Source: Gaeumannomyces sp. JS-464 (Eukaryota > Ascomycota > Sordariomycetes > Magnaporthales > Magnaporthaceae). Taken from it: 64,000 nucleotides of DNA. The stretch covers positions 8,556,001 to 8,620,000 of the forward strand of contig NGZR01000001.1 in NCBI GenBank assembly GCA_002197995.1. Reading direction: 5' to 3'. Made by a program: the position numbers and the translations under genes. This document shows, in pieces, positions 33,224 to 43,599 of the stretch. Each line of letters begins with the position of its first letter. Position 1 is the first letter of the stretch. Under the pieces are notes generated by a model. That model searched no databases, was not told where the DNA came from, and was given only the letters and a program-made list of their open reading frames with translations.

Positions 33224-35809
33224 ATGGACGACAGGCCCGACATTCTGGTCGCGATCGACTTCGGGACCACCTACACTGGTAGGTTACATCTCCCGCCGCT
33301 GGCAGCCCCGTCGAATTGCCGACGTGATAGTGAGGCACAGTAGTCTAATCGCAAAACCGGGACTTTTTCCCCCGCTGTCCGCCGCTCGCTTCAGGTGTTG
33401 GATGGGCCCGGCCCCAGCAGGCAGAGGCGCTACAAACACCCATCCAAGTCATCCACAACTGGCCGGGAGCTTCAGCCAAGAACGAGCAAAAGGTGCACAC
33501 ATGTCTCGTCTACAACTCCAAGAAGGAGGTCACTTCCTGGGGCTTCCTCTGTGACGATGACGTCGAGGAAGAAGACAACAGTGAGAAGGTAATGCCCGAG
33601 GGCGACAAGCCCGCCGGCGCTGCTGCCGGTGACAAACCCACCGATGGCGGCGGTGCGGGGCCGATTGCCAAGAAAAAGGACCGTCGGGAGTTCTTCAAGA
33701 TCTTCCTCGACAAAGTCACGTTGCTTGAGGCCCAGAAGCAGGGCATTCGGCCGCGCCGAGAGTCCCGAGGACGCCCGCTTGCTGGCCTCCGACTATCTGC
33801 GGCAGATCTACACTCACGTCAAGGAGACGATCGAGTCGCAGGCCGGCCTGAGCGGCACGGGCGGCTGGGCCAGCCTGACGGTCGAGTTCATCTTCAGCGT
33901 GCCGACGACCTGGCGGTCCCAGGAGATCGTCAACACCTTTAAAGACGTCATCAAAGACGCCGGCTTCGGCACGGGCGGGCCCAAACACACGGCCGCCGTC
34001 GACCTTACCGAGTCCGAGGCCGCCGCCGTGGCCACGGTGAAAAACACGGCCGTCGACTTTGTCAAGGGCGACATCTTCATGTCGGTCGACGCCGGCGGCG
34101 GCACCACCGACTTCGCCGTCATGCAGGTCGTCGAGGCCTCTCGGCCGTTCCCCGCTCTGGCCCAGCTCGCCGAGGTCGACGGCGTGGGAATCGGCTCCAC
34201 ACTCATCGACCGCGGCTTCTTGGCCCTTGTAGCTTCCCGCCTGCGCCCCTTCCCTGAGCTGCAGGATCAGCTACCTCCTGGCTGTGCCCATAGACTAGTG
34301 CGCAGCGAACGCTTCCGCATCATGAAGCACAAGTTTGGTGAACGTGTCTATGCCTCGGAAGTGTACAAGCTCCCTTTAGAAGGAGTAGGCTACGGCTTTA
34401 GCCATGCCGGGGCCGGAATAGAATCTGGGCGCATGCTGTTCTCACGGTACGTTGACACCCAATCACCCCGAGAACCGAGACTGTCAGCGGCATCCCAGGG
34501 GTATTTTCAGGGGTATGACAACTGACACATGCACATTCTGGGTGGTTTAATACAGAGAGGAGATACAGTCCCTCTTTGATCCACACATCCAGAGCATGCT
34601 CAACAAGATCCGCGACCAGCTAGACTGGGTACATTCGAACTATCAGTCAGCACATATGGTGGGTGTTTTGCTTCCGACGCGAGTTTCTAGTTCCCACAGC
34701 TAACATTGGCCCAAAGAACTACATGGTTCTCTCGGGAGGACTGGGTAGCTCAGCCTACGTCCGTGACACTCTCGAGAAAGAACTGGCTAAGAGGCCACAC
34801 CCATGCGCCCGGCAGATGCAGATTCTCCAGGCGCCAGACCCTCAGCTTGTTGTCGTCAAAGGGCTTCTTCTCGACAGGATGCAGAAGCTCGACTCAGGAT
34901 ACAAACCGGTCCTGGTACAGCGGCGCGCCAGGACCAGCTATGGCCTCGTGTGCAAGATCAAGTACAACCCGGAGATCCACATCGACGAGGACATCAAAGA
35001 GGATCCGCTCGACGGACAGAAATAGTAAGAGGAAACGTCTTACCATATATGCCGAGGCCCAGTGTAGAAGAAAAGCTAACTGTCTTGGTGTTGGGTTGGC
35101 TCAGTGCGACTGGGCAAATAGACTGGGTCATCAAAAAGGTGGGTTGTTTTAGAATGTTCCCTATATACAAAATGAACGCCTAACATGTTTTTCCCATCTT
35201 TAAGGGTGATATGATCGATCCGAGCCACCCGCTGGCATCGAGCTTCAGCCAAAAGATTGATGCCGAGAGCTCAGTTCGGGCATGGGATGCCATAATAATG
35301 ATCTCTAACAGCGACAGAGACAAGCTACCCAAGAGCATCAAAGACGGTTTGTTTCTTTCCACTGTCCCCGGATCGAGGCGGTGCGAGGGTTCAGCTAATT
35401 CTGGCGCCATAAACTAACCGGATTCTAAAATGCCAAAACAGAGAGGGCAAAACAGCTCTGCACGGTCAAGAGCGACCTCTCGGGCATACCTAGCGGCGAG
35501 CTTGAGATGAAGAAACAGTCCCGTGGAAGGTTCAGACGGAGCAAGAGGTTCTATGTCTGCAACTTCGACGTCCGTGTAATTGTCGCGCCGGCCGAGATCC
35601 GGTTCGAGCTCTGGTTCAACGGTCACAAATTTTCGGGCGACCACGACCCCATAGAGATAACTGTGAGTTTGATTTCTTTTTTCTCATCTTTCCTATTATA
35701 ACCCTACTCGCACGCCATTACTCGAGTCTTTGTCTTCTTATTCGACCTGTTGCTAACTTTGAAGATCCTACAGTGGGACCAAGAGGGCACACAAGTCGGG
35801 AACCGATGA
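33224..35809 (+). CDS. Hsp70-like (HSP12A-type) actin-fold ATPase domain protein
   Basis: Belongs to the divergent fungal Hsp70-like proteins that keep the nucleotide-binding domain but lack a canonical substrate-binding domain and EEVD tail. Exon 1 encodes the phosphate-1 loop (DILVAIDFGTTYTG). Later come SLTVEFIFSVPTTWRS (near 33875), the second phosphate loop SVDAGGGTTDFAVMQ (near 34083), IGSTLIDRGFLALVASRLRP, and the adenosine motif VLSGGLGSSAYVRDTL (near 34724). Exons approximately 33224-33278, 33395-34446, 34556-34662, 34700-35024, 35105-35138, 35205-35346, 35442-35662 and 35774-35809. The final exon encodes WDQEGTQVGNR and the stop. About 657 residues. One single-base loss near 33755 breaks exon 2. 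Function unknown; family members occur in large copy numbers in fungi and are usually annotated as Hsp70-like. Confidence 0.88.
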
Positions 35810-36068
35810 GATACGTATGGTGGTTGATACCGGGGAGGGCGCTCAGGAAATGCAAACACAGGGGATGAGTTAAGTACGCCGCTTCGCACTAGCATTAATA
35901 AACATGGAACGATGATGACCTCGTGGCCCGCACACGACGCTGCTAGAACCGGATGGTCCGTAGCTCAACATGCAACATGGCGGTGGATATCGCTGTCGGC
36001 GGTATCTATGTTCTATGTTGTAATCCTAGCTTCAAGAAGGTACCTAAGCTACCGGGAAAAGACGAAAA

Positions 36069-38539
36069 TCATACAAAAAGCTTCGCGATGGTCTCCTGTC
36101 CGCGTCTTAATGCAAGATCCAGCGGCGTGTGATCTCCCTGGTTTTTGGCCTCCTTATCAGCCCCCAGCCCCAGCAGGAACGTTGTAAGGGCCTCGTGACC
36201 ATATTCTGCAGCAAAATGCAGCGGCGTGCGCCCCATGCCGTCTCGGGCCTCCCTATCAACGCCCAACTCCACAAGCAGGAACTTCACGACGGGCTCGTGC
36301 CCCATCCACGCAGCCAGGTGCAGCGGCGTGCGCCCAAAGCGGTCTCGAGCCTCCTTGTCGACACCGAGCTCCACGGCCAATAGTCTCGCGACGGCTTGGT
36401 GCCCGTTCTGCGCGGCAAAGTGCAGGGGCGTCTCCCCAGGCCGCTCCTGGCCTCGGCGTTGGCGCCTAGCTCTACGGCTAGCAGCCTCGCGGCGGCCTCG
36501 TGGCCGTTGCGCGCGGCGAGGTGCAGGGGCTTGTCCTCCATGCCGTTTATGGACTCGACGTCGGCGCCCGCGTCCACGGCCAGCAGCTGCACGACGGCCG
36601 CGTGTCCGTTTTCGGCGGCTTTTGAGAGCGGCGTTTGGCCGGACTTGTCGTCCTTCACCTCGGCGTCGGCGCCGTTCTCGACCAGCAGCCGGGCGAACAC
36701 GTCGCAGCCCTCCTCGGCGGCCCACTGCAGCGGGGTGCGGCCGTGCTCCTTGTATCCCTCTTCGATGATGGCGCTTTTGCCGTAAACAAGAAGCTCCTCC
36801 ATTGTCTTCAGCGTCTTTTCGTCCTCCGTTCTCCAACGTGCATGCCCCTTTGGAGTGCTGTCCACACTCCTTGATGCCGCCCCAATACTATAGGATTCGG
36901 CTGCCATCCGGAGATGCTTTCTTGCCTCTTCATATCGTTCTGTTCCACTCAGCAGTAGCCCCGAATTCCACCATCTGGCGGCTTTGTCCAAACTACCAGA
37001 GCACTCGCACCCAGCCTTTGGGCACTTGGGCACCCCTCGGCTGCTTATGGAATCTTCGTATCCCCCTTCGCCCTGCGGCTCTCGAGATTTGCTCCAGTCC
37101 CAGATAAGTAGCAAGCTAATTGGGAAGACTGCTATCGAGTCTGCCCACTCTGGCAGATTGCCTGCCAGAGGAGCTGTAGCCATGATGATGGTTGAATACC
37201 CATCGCATGGCCTGACAATTGTGGGCGTTGATGCTCCTTCTAGGAGGCAGACAACGTCTCCTTCTTTGATGGCTTTGGCGGATACCTGGAGGATTAAATC
37301 AGATGATCGGACTCCTTCATTGTCGGCATAGTTAGGCGCACGCTTCCAAATGATCTTGACGCGTTGTCTGTCATGTCGGGTAGCGTCTTCGCTTGCCGAA
37401 GTCACTCTCCCAAGAACGCAGCCCTTGGATTCCACCACGGCCACCTCCTTTTCGTCCCAGGTGGTGACGGATACTTGATTGGAGAGGCAGGAGCGGATAG
37501 TTTTCTGAAAGACGTCCCGCCATGGGGTCTCATAGTCGGCTGACAATCCTACTTCGCTTGGATCATCCAGGCTCATGCCAAGCAGGGCATAAACCTTGTC
37601 GCGGAGGTCCGTCGCCTTGCGGTCTTGGTACATATCCAGCAGCTCACCTAAAGGACGGATATTTAGGGAAAATCTGCCGGTCGGTCCGGACCTGGGACGG
37701 AAGCCTGTGCCTCTTATGAGATAGGTGATGGAATGGAACAGGCTGCTTAGCGCCGGGGAGCTCTGATACTGCCCCAATGCTTCCATTCCTGAGCAGAAGG
37801 AATATCCGTCGATCTCTACGGGACCACATTGAAGTAAAATTTGTTGAGCAGCAGCAACCTCTTGAAGGACCTAGTCTTAAAGTGTTAATCATCTGCACCC
37901 ACGCTCGATCATTTGTGACTAACCCAGATTCGTTGAAACCAAGGCCGCTCGAGAAGCTTGAGGACAGCCTGCTGGCTTGCATTTTTGCTCTTAGACTGTG
38001 CGCGCCCTTGTGCGAGAGCAGCCGAAAGCTCTGGTTCGGAGAACGAGGTCATGTGCCTCCTTTGGTGTGCCTTGTGTATCGCTTGGAGCACACGGTCACC
38101 ATTGTCGGTTGCTTCTCCAAGCCAAACGATCACGCGGCTTGCTTTGGAATAGATCTTGGCCATAGCTTGGACCTGTCGGCTCTTCTCGGCCGCATCATCC
38201 TGGTTGATACAAATAGCATCGATCCAGAGGATCCTTTCCAGAGAGTAATGCCGGAGGTGTGTATAGCGCCGCGTGGAGGTTTGCCGTCACCTGCAGCTTG
38301 TTTTTGTCGATATAGATGGGGTCTTTCGCCATTTCATATCCCCAGACGTACGATAGGGCCTCGTACGGGTGGCTTCCGTCTGATTCCCTCATGGAGAAGG
38401 TGATTATCTGGCACTCTATGCGGGATCCCTCGTCCACGCTTGGCAGAAGTCGGAGAAGCCGCACACTGCCCAACGGCAACGGGGTGTAAGAGTACGTTGT
38501 TCTGCGTAATGGAGAAATATGCGACCTGAGCGAGAACAT
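36069..38539 (-). CDS. HET-domain protein with C-terminal ankyrin repeats
   Basis: HET proteins trigger heterokaryon-incompatibility cell death in filamentous ascomycetes. Exon 1 (38539-37924) holds the domain: YTPLPLGSVRLLRLLP, HPYEALSYVWGYE, then after a one-base shift near 38243 LWIDAICINQDD, YSKASRVIVWLGEATDNGDR and LLERPWFQRIW. A 53-base intron (37871-37923) joins it to VLQEVAAAQQILLQCGP. Exon 2 (37870-36069) gives DLRDKVYALLGMSLDD and a middle region including GDVVCLLEGASTPTIVRP. About seven ankyrin repeats follow (TPLQWAAEEGCDVFARLLV to TPLDLALRRGQETIAKLFV) before the stop at 36069. A second shift near 36440 breaks the repeats. About 806 residues. The repeats are diverged from one another, unlike those of the PNP-NACHT gene. 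Whether it acts in allorecognition is not shown by sequence alone. Confidence 0.93.
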
Positions 38540-38959
38540 GATGTGATGTCCGTTCGTTGGAGGATGATGAATCCAGAGCCAGTCAGCGCCTGATTATTGC
38601 GAGGGGTAGCAGCAACTCTTCTGAAAAATGTGGGAAGCCCAAGGCTTGTTCGTGTGTATGTCCGAAATTCACAGCCTATCAAAACTGGGCTCGGTTCTAA
38701 TTGGCTGGGGCTTGGTGGTCAGCGTAGGATTCCTGAGAACGCCTGTGGGTGAACATTTGGCCCTGGCTCGAAGACGTTTATTTTCCTCAGCTGGTCACCA
38801 CCGCTAGCACCGCTGACAGTCAGGATGGCCGAGAGGCTGAAGTCCTTGGCAACTGGAAGGGCAGCTGGCCCGTGGCTGCGAAAAATCTCAGCGCTCGAAG
38901 AGATCCCATGGGCAAAATCGTGTTGAAGTTTCAGGAAAGCAGGCGATCTACTTCGGAGA

Positions 38960-40667
38960 TTAACTCGCATTGCCGAAAGCTAGCTTGAAATAGCTAGTGG
39001 TACATGAGGCAACCTCAGTTCCTCTCTCCTCTCGAGCAAGTAGGAACCGCAAGATGATCTCACTACCGACTAGGAACGGGATTGTGCTCATTTTTATCAT
39101 CCTCAAACCTCCTCTGACTCGGCGTCGCTGTCGCTCTCGTGCCTGTTCCCAATTTTCCTCGTCAGAGGTGTCCATCTCCGAGTCGCCTTCTTCCTGATAA
39201 TCGCCATCCGCAACCTCTACGGCCCCGCCGTAGGGATAAACCTCGGGGCCGTCATGTTTTCTCCGCGTCCAGGTCACCGTCCAGGTATACATCCGTGGCC
39301 CGATGCCTTTGATGAGTTTATTCCTGACCGCGGCATGGGACTCGCACCAGTCGAGGCCCTCATCTTGCGAAAAACGGGCACACTCCTCGCACACCCTGGA
39401 AAGATGCTCCACGCTGGCGCGCCATGATATTTTCCGGATGGGGTTCCCCTGAGCGGACAAGTAATGATAGCCGTGGTGCTTCGGGTTGAGGGGAAATTCC
39501 ACGATTCGACGGCAGTATCGAGCCATGCCTCAAAGGCTGAGCGCTGACCCTCATTGCAATGAAAGTCGAGAGTGAGGGTTCGAATGCGTGGCATATTCAC
39601 AAACTCACGCGCCCATGAGCCTACAGGGTAGCTGCAGTGCTCACCCGCGGGGTGTGGGGTGATCCAACCGGGGCGTCCGGAGTCAGAGGTGGATGCTGGT
39701 GTTTCCTGGTTGGCGCTCCTCTGTCTGGTGCTCTCCTGTCGTTGCTGCCGCTGTCGCTGCCGGTCTTTTTGCTGTCGACACAGCTTTCCCGCCCTGAGGA
39801 TGTTGGTCAGGGGGGTGATGATTGAGAATCTGTCCCATCCAACCTTAATGTCCCTCGGAAGAAGCGGACACCATATGGTGTAGAGCGCCTTGTTCGGAAC
39901 TTGGGCATCACGCCAAGTTTTCAAAGACATGGGAGAAAAGCGAAGATGTTCGGTTGTGCTCAACTGGAAGTACTTCTTGTTGAAGCCGCGCAAGCACCAG
40001 TAGCGCGGATAGGGTGTCCTCCGGAGAAATTCGTAGTACGTATCAAGGAACCCGCTGCAGAACCGGATCCGCGTGAAGCGGCGTTCCCATTCGACCCTCT
40101 GCTGTGTCCACATGCCTGGCGGCACTAGGACGGGGCTGTGCCATGAAGGTTTCCTGGACATGGGACGACGCAGCTGCGAGTCTTTGTCTCTCGAAAAGTC
40201 GTCTCCAAACCATCGCTCTGACTGGAAAATGATAAGACGGGCTTCGGCGAAGATTCGGCAGCACGTAGCGAGGAGATGAGGAGAAAGGACCGATTTTCGT
40301 ACTCCGTTGCCTCCCGTATTTCGGGGAAATCCTGGATGAAGTCTGGTAAACTGGCCTTGAGCGCTGAGGGAGCAGCTTCAAATTCGTCGATTACGTCGTC
40401 GTCCGGGTTCCCATTGTGATCGTGACGAAGGCAGAAATCCTCGTGAAGGATCCAGCGTGGGTATACCGCCACGAACTTGGGAGCAAGCGCGATAGTGAAG
40501 ATGCAATTTCGTAGCTTAGGCGGCAGCTTGAAGAGGAGGGACTGTCTCTGAGGATCTATGACCCAGGTCGGGAGACGCTGTTCGAGATCGACATGGGCCA
40601 TTGCGATGGGGACTATGTCGGTTCTTCCATCGTCGCTCGGCAATAATTGCGGAGAGACAGTCGTCAT
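38960..40667 (-). CDS. F-box-like hypothetical protein (frame-disrupted)
   Basis: The protein from 40667 begins MTTVSPQLLPSDDG. Near residue 45 it carries LLFKLPPKLRNCIFTIALAP, which fits the LP.ELR..I...AL start of fungal F-box-like or DUF7730-type proteins. It continues in other frames: CCRIFAEARLIIFQSERWFG (near 40270), PPGMWTQQRVEWERRFTRIR (near 40110), YPRYWCLRGFNKKYFQL, then a Gln/Arg-rich stretch, PRIRTLTLDFHCNEGQRSAF, and after another shift near 39500 RRIVEFPLNPKHHGYHYLS. The acidic tail includes DSEMDTSDEENWEQARERQR. At least two frame changes; about 565 residues if joined. An intron cannot be excluded at the joints. It may be an adaptor for SCF ubiquitin ligase, but the F-box match is short. 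Confidence 0.65.
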
Positions 40668-42527
40668 GAAGAAATGAAGCAGGCAAACGGGAACTGAGCA
40701 AATAAAAAGGTGGTGCCTGCTACCTAATGAAGCAGGTGCGCTCTAGCTCCTGGTGATTCGGCGTGATGACGCCTGTTGGTCAACACATTGCTCCCTGTGG
40801 CGCATTCCTGATCATCGCGGTTGTCTCTTTCTTATCACCCAAAAACGCCACAATCAAGTAAAATCTTTCACGCCCCGCGTCCTTGCGTGCCTGGCACAAC
40901 AAGCCCGATGGCTCGAGCGGGCGACCGGCTGGCATCTGTATGGAAGGAGACACCCAAAATCATCGTCGCGATCTAAACCGCGGCGGCAGCCATCGCCATC
41001 TCCAAGCCTCCCAACACCAAGCCCCACATCATGGCTATCACCACACGATGGCTCCAGGTTCGGCAGGCCAGGCTGCTGCTGTGCAGGAGTAACGAGAGCC
41101 ACAAGTGGATGACGACAACAGCAGGCAGTAGCGCCAAGAAGCAAAAATGTGAATATTTTCCACCCTGATGTGGCTACATTGGTGGCAGAGACGCTGACGA
41201 AGATCGCATGAGGTCCAGCATAACAGCCGGTCTTGATGCTTTGGCGTACAGATGGCATTTCACGTAGATACATGCCAAATGCAGATTATTGTCCCGTCCT
41301 ACCCTAGCAAGACCCTCCCCCACAGTTGACAGTTGACTACCTTAGGTAGGTAGGTACCCAGATTGCAATTGGGCTGCCGCCCGTTCAGTTCGGGTTGAGG
41401 GTGAAACCGTTGAGCCTGAGCGGCGTTGTCAGGGATCCGAACATCAGACAAACGCCGCCGGATTGTCCACGTTTTTTTTTCTTGACCCACACTAGCCAGG
41501 ACCAAACATACCGTCCCGTCCCAAGCCGCAAACCCCCTGGCCGGATCTGATACAAACGCGGGAAGTAACTGAGAGGCGGGAAAGGTAAAAAGAGACAAGC
41601 GCAACATCGGCTTAAAAACCGCCCCGGTCGGTTCTTAAGCGGAAAATATGCTTAAATCAAGGTCCGGATGCAAGGGGGGCCGAAAAAAAGGCAGCAAAAC
41701 ACGATCTTCAAGAAGCGGCATGTCGATGTCACAAAGAGACACCGATCAAATCCGGAGCCGTTTTGAAGAAGAACAACCAAGTTTCTTTTCAGTCCAATCT
41801 GAATAATATTACCCCCTAAGAAAAAGTGATACAGTCCCGTGCCGGTTTCGTTTCTCTCCAGAAATCCCCCGTCGTGGCGCGAGCCACAAACACACCCCCA
41901 GTGACCCCGCCTCTCGGAACCGCCTCACCATCGCAGAGCGACGAAGATGGGTTGCCAGAAGGAAGGGGGAAGAGAGAGTGCCCGGGAATCTGATAGAGTA
42001 CCGTACACACACACAATTTCATTGGTTCAGACCCCCAAAGCAGTCTTTTCCCCAAACCCCCCGATTTTCGGCTTCCCGTCATCCACACACCACTCGCTGG
42101 CTTGACTGATTCGCGAGGGCGAAAAGCCAAAAAATAAGAAGAAGGAAAAAACCACAACCTCCAAAGCTTGGCTTCGCGTTCCCATCGTGGTCTACCCAGG
42201 AAACACCATGGTAGAAAGTTGAAGAAGAGAAGAAAAAATAAAACACTAGAAAAAGATGGCGTTGTTGATGTTGCCGTTGGAGGACAAAATCGGGAGGCTC
42301 CCGTCAGGCAGGTTTGGGAGAGAAGCACCCAGTCGAGTGGCGATCCTCTTTCATACTGCTTCCTTACTGCTTGCCAACAACGACAGGAGCGCGAGGCACG
42401 AAAGCAACTGTAAACAGTAAAAGACAATCAGTAACAATTCGAGGGTATCGTCGCGTGTCGGGCGTAAATCGCTCGCAAGAAGCAGAAGCACCCAAAGAGC
42501 ATGACGACGATCGGCGGCGGCAGCAGC
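40668..42527. other. Intergenic region
   Basis: This region lies upstream of the F-box-like gene and downstream of the first secreted-protein gene. Frames are short and skewed. A TAGGTAGGTAGGTACC tract at about 41344-41360 recurs near 44337-44351. No gene supported. Confidence 0.45.
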
Positions 42528-43419
42528 TTAGTTGGGCTGGGAGGAGTTGCCCTCCTGCGCTTCCTGCTGCTCAGCAGTCACAGCATTGCCGCTGTTGTTG
42601 TCATTGCTGTTATTGTCGTTGTTGTTGCTGCTGCTGTTGTCGAAGCCCGCACCGCTTCCGCCAGGTTCAAAAACCCTATGGGGTTGGCCGGGTAAATATG
42701 AGAGCTCGAGATCCCGCCACCTCACAAGACCCAAAGGGGTGTGTGTTCTGAAGGGTTGGGAAGATTCCCCCGCGGATGCTCATGAGGTGGTGGGGTGCAG
42801 CGACTCCCTGGGCGGTGCGGTGCTGCAAATTGCCAGTGATGGGCAGGGTTGCCGATGCCAGTGTGCTCTTTTGGGTGCGGCTGCTTCTGCGGATGCTGTG
42901 TGGTTGTTTCATTAAGGGAAAAGGAGAGAAAGGCGCTTACCTTGTTGCTTGGCGATGGCGCCGATCTGGGGAGCGATGTTGGGGCCGATGAATTGCTGGA
43001 GGTTGAAGCCGTTGAAGCTCTGGAGCAGCAGGCCCAGGTCGAGCGGGACGAAGTTGAAGGCCTGGAGGTTGAAGGCGTTGAAAACACCGAGGTTGGCGAT
43101 CTGGCCGAGAGCGTGCAGCTGGGCAATCTGGAGCAGGCCGACGACGTCGAACTGGGCCTGGGGAGCGAACAGGCCCTGGAAGGCGTTCAGCTGCAGGCCG
43201 TTGTTGATGGCCAGGCCGTGCAGGGTCTGGAAGGGGATCTGGTTCAGGACGCCGAGGTAGGCAAAGTCCTGGTTGGCGAAGCCGAAGTTGTTGAAGGCGT
43301 TGAGGTCGAACGCGAACGCGCGGGCCTCGAGCTCCTTGGGGTGGTGTCAACGACGGAGGTGGTGGGGCAGCAATGGCGAGGGCGGCGAAAGCGCCAACAA
43401 TCATGGAAACGGCCTTCAT
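42528..43419 (-). CDS. Secreted Asn/Gln/Leu-rich hydrophobic protein (copy 1)
   Basis: The start at 43419 gives a classical signal peptide (MKAVSMIVGAFAALAIAAP). Two single-base losses near 43370 and 43345 shift the frame. Beyond them the mature protein reads ELEARAFAFDLNAFNNFGFA and then a chain of Asn/Gln/Phe/Leu-rich stretches such as LGVLNQIPFQTLHGLAINNG, VVGLLQIAQLHALGQIANLG and FNLQQFIGPNIAPQIGAIAK. A donor (gtaagc) near 42940 and an acceptor near 42676 flank a 265-base intron. The last exon encodes an Asn/Ser-rich tail (NSSSNNNDNNSNDNNSGN) ending EGNSSQPN. Same style and layout as the gene at 47668-48693 on the same strand. No known domain. A surface or cell-wall role, or an effector role, is possible but unproven. 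Confidence 0.8.
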
Positions 43420-43508
43420 CTTGATAGAGGTTGGGGGTTGGTGGTTTTTAGGGTGGTGGGTTTGGTTTGTTGGTTGAAAGACCGTGGGATAATATTAAAG
43501 AGAATTAA

Positions 43509-43583
43509 AGAGCACAGCTCAAAAAAAGTTGAAAAGAGAGTGGTTATGAATAGGAATGAATGAAGAGAACGAAGAGCACAGCT
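43509..43583 (-). promoter_or_regulatory. Two copies of an AGAGCACAGCT motif upstream of secreted gene 1
   Basis: AGAGCACAGCTC at 43509-43520 and AGAGCACAGCT at 43573-43583 lie 90 and 154 bases before the start codon. The same motif, extended to a perfect palindrome, lies 51 bases before the second secreted gene. A shared regulatory site is an inference from this three-fold recurrence. Confidence 0.45.
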
Positions 43584-43599
43584 GTAGATGTGACGATGG

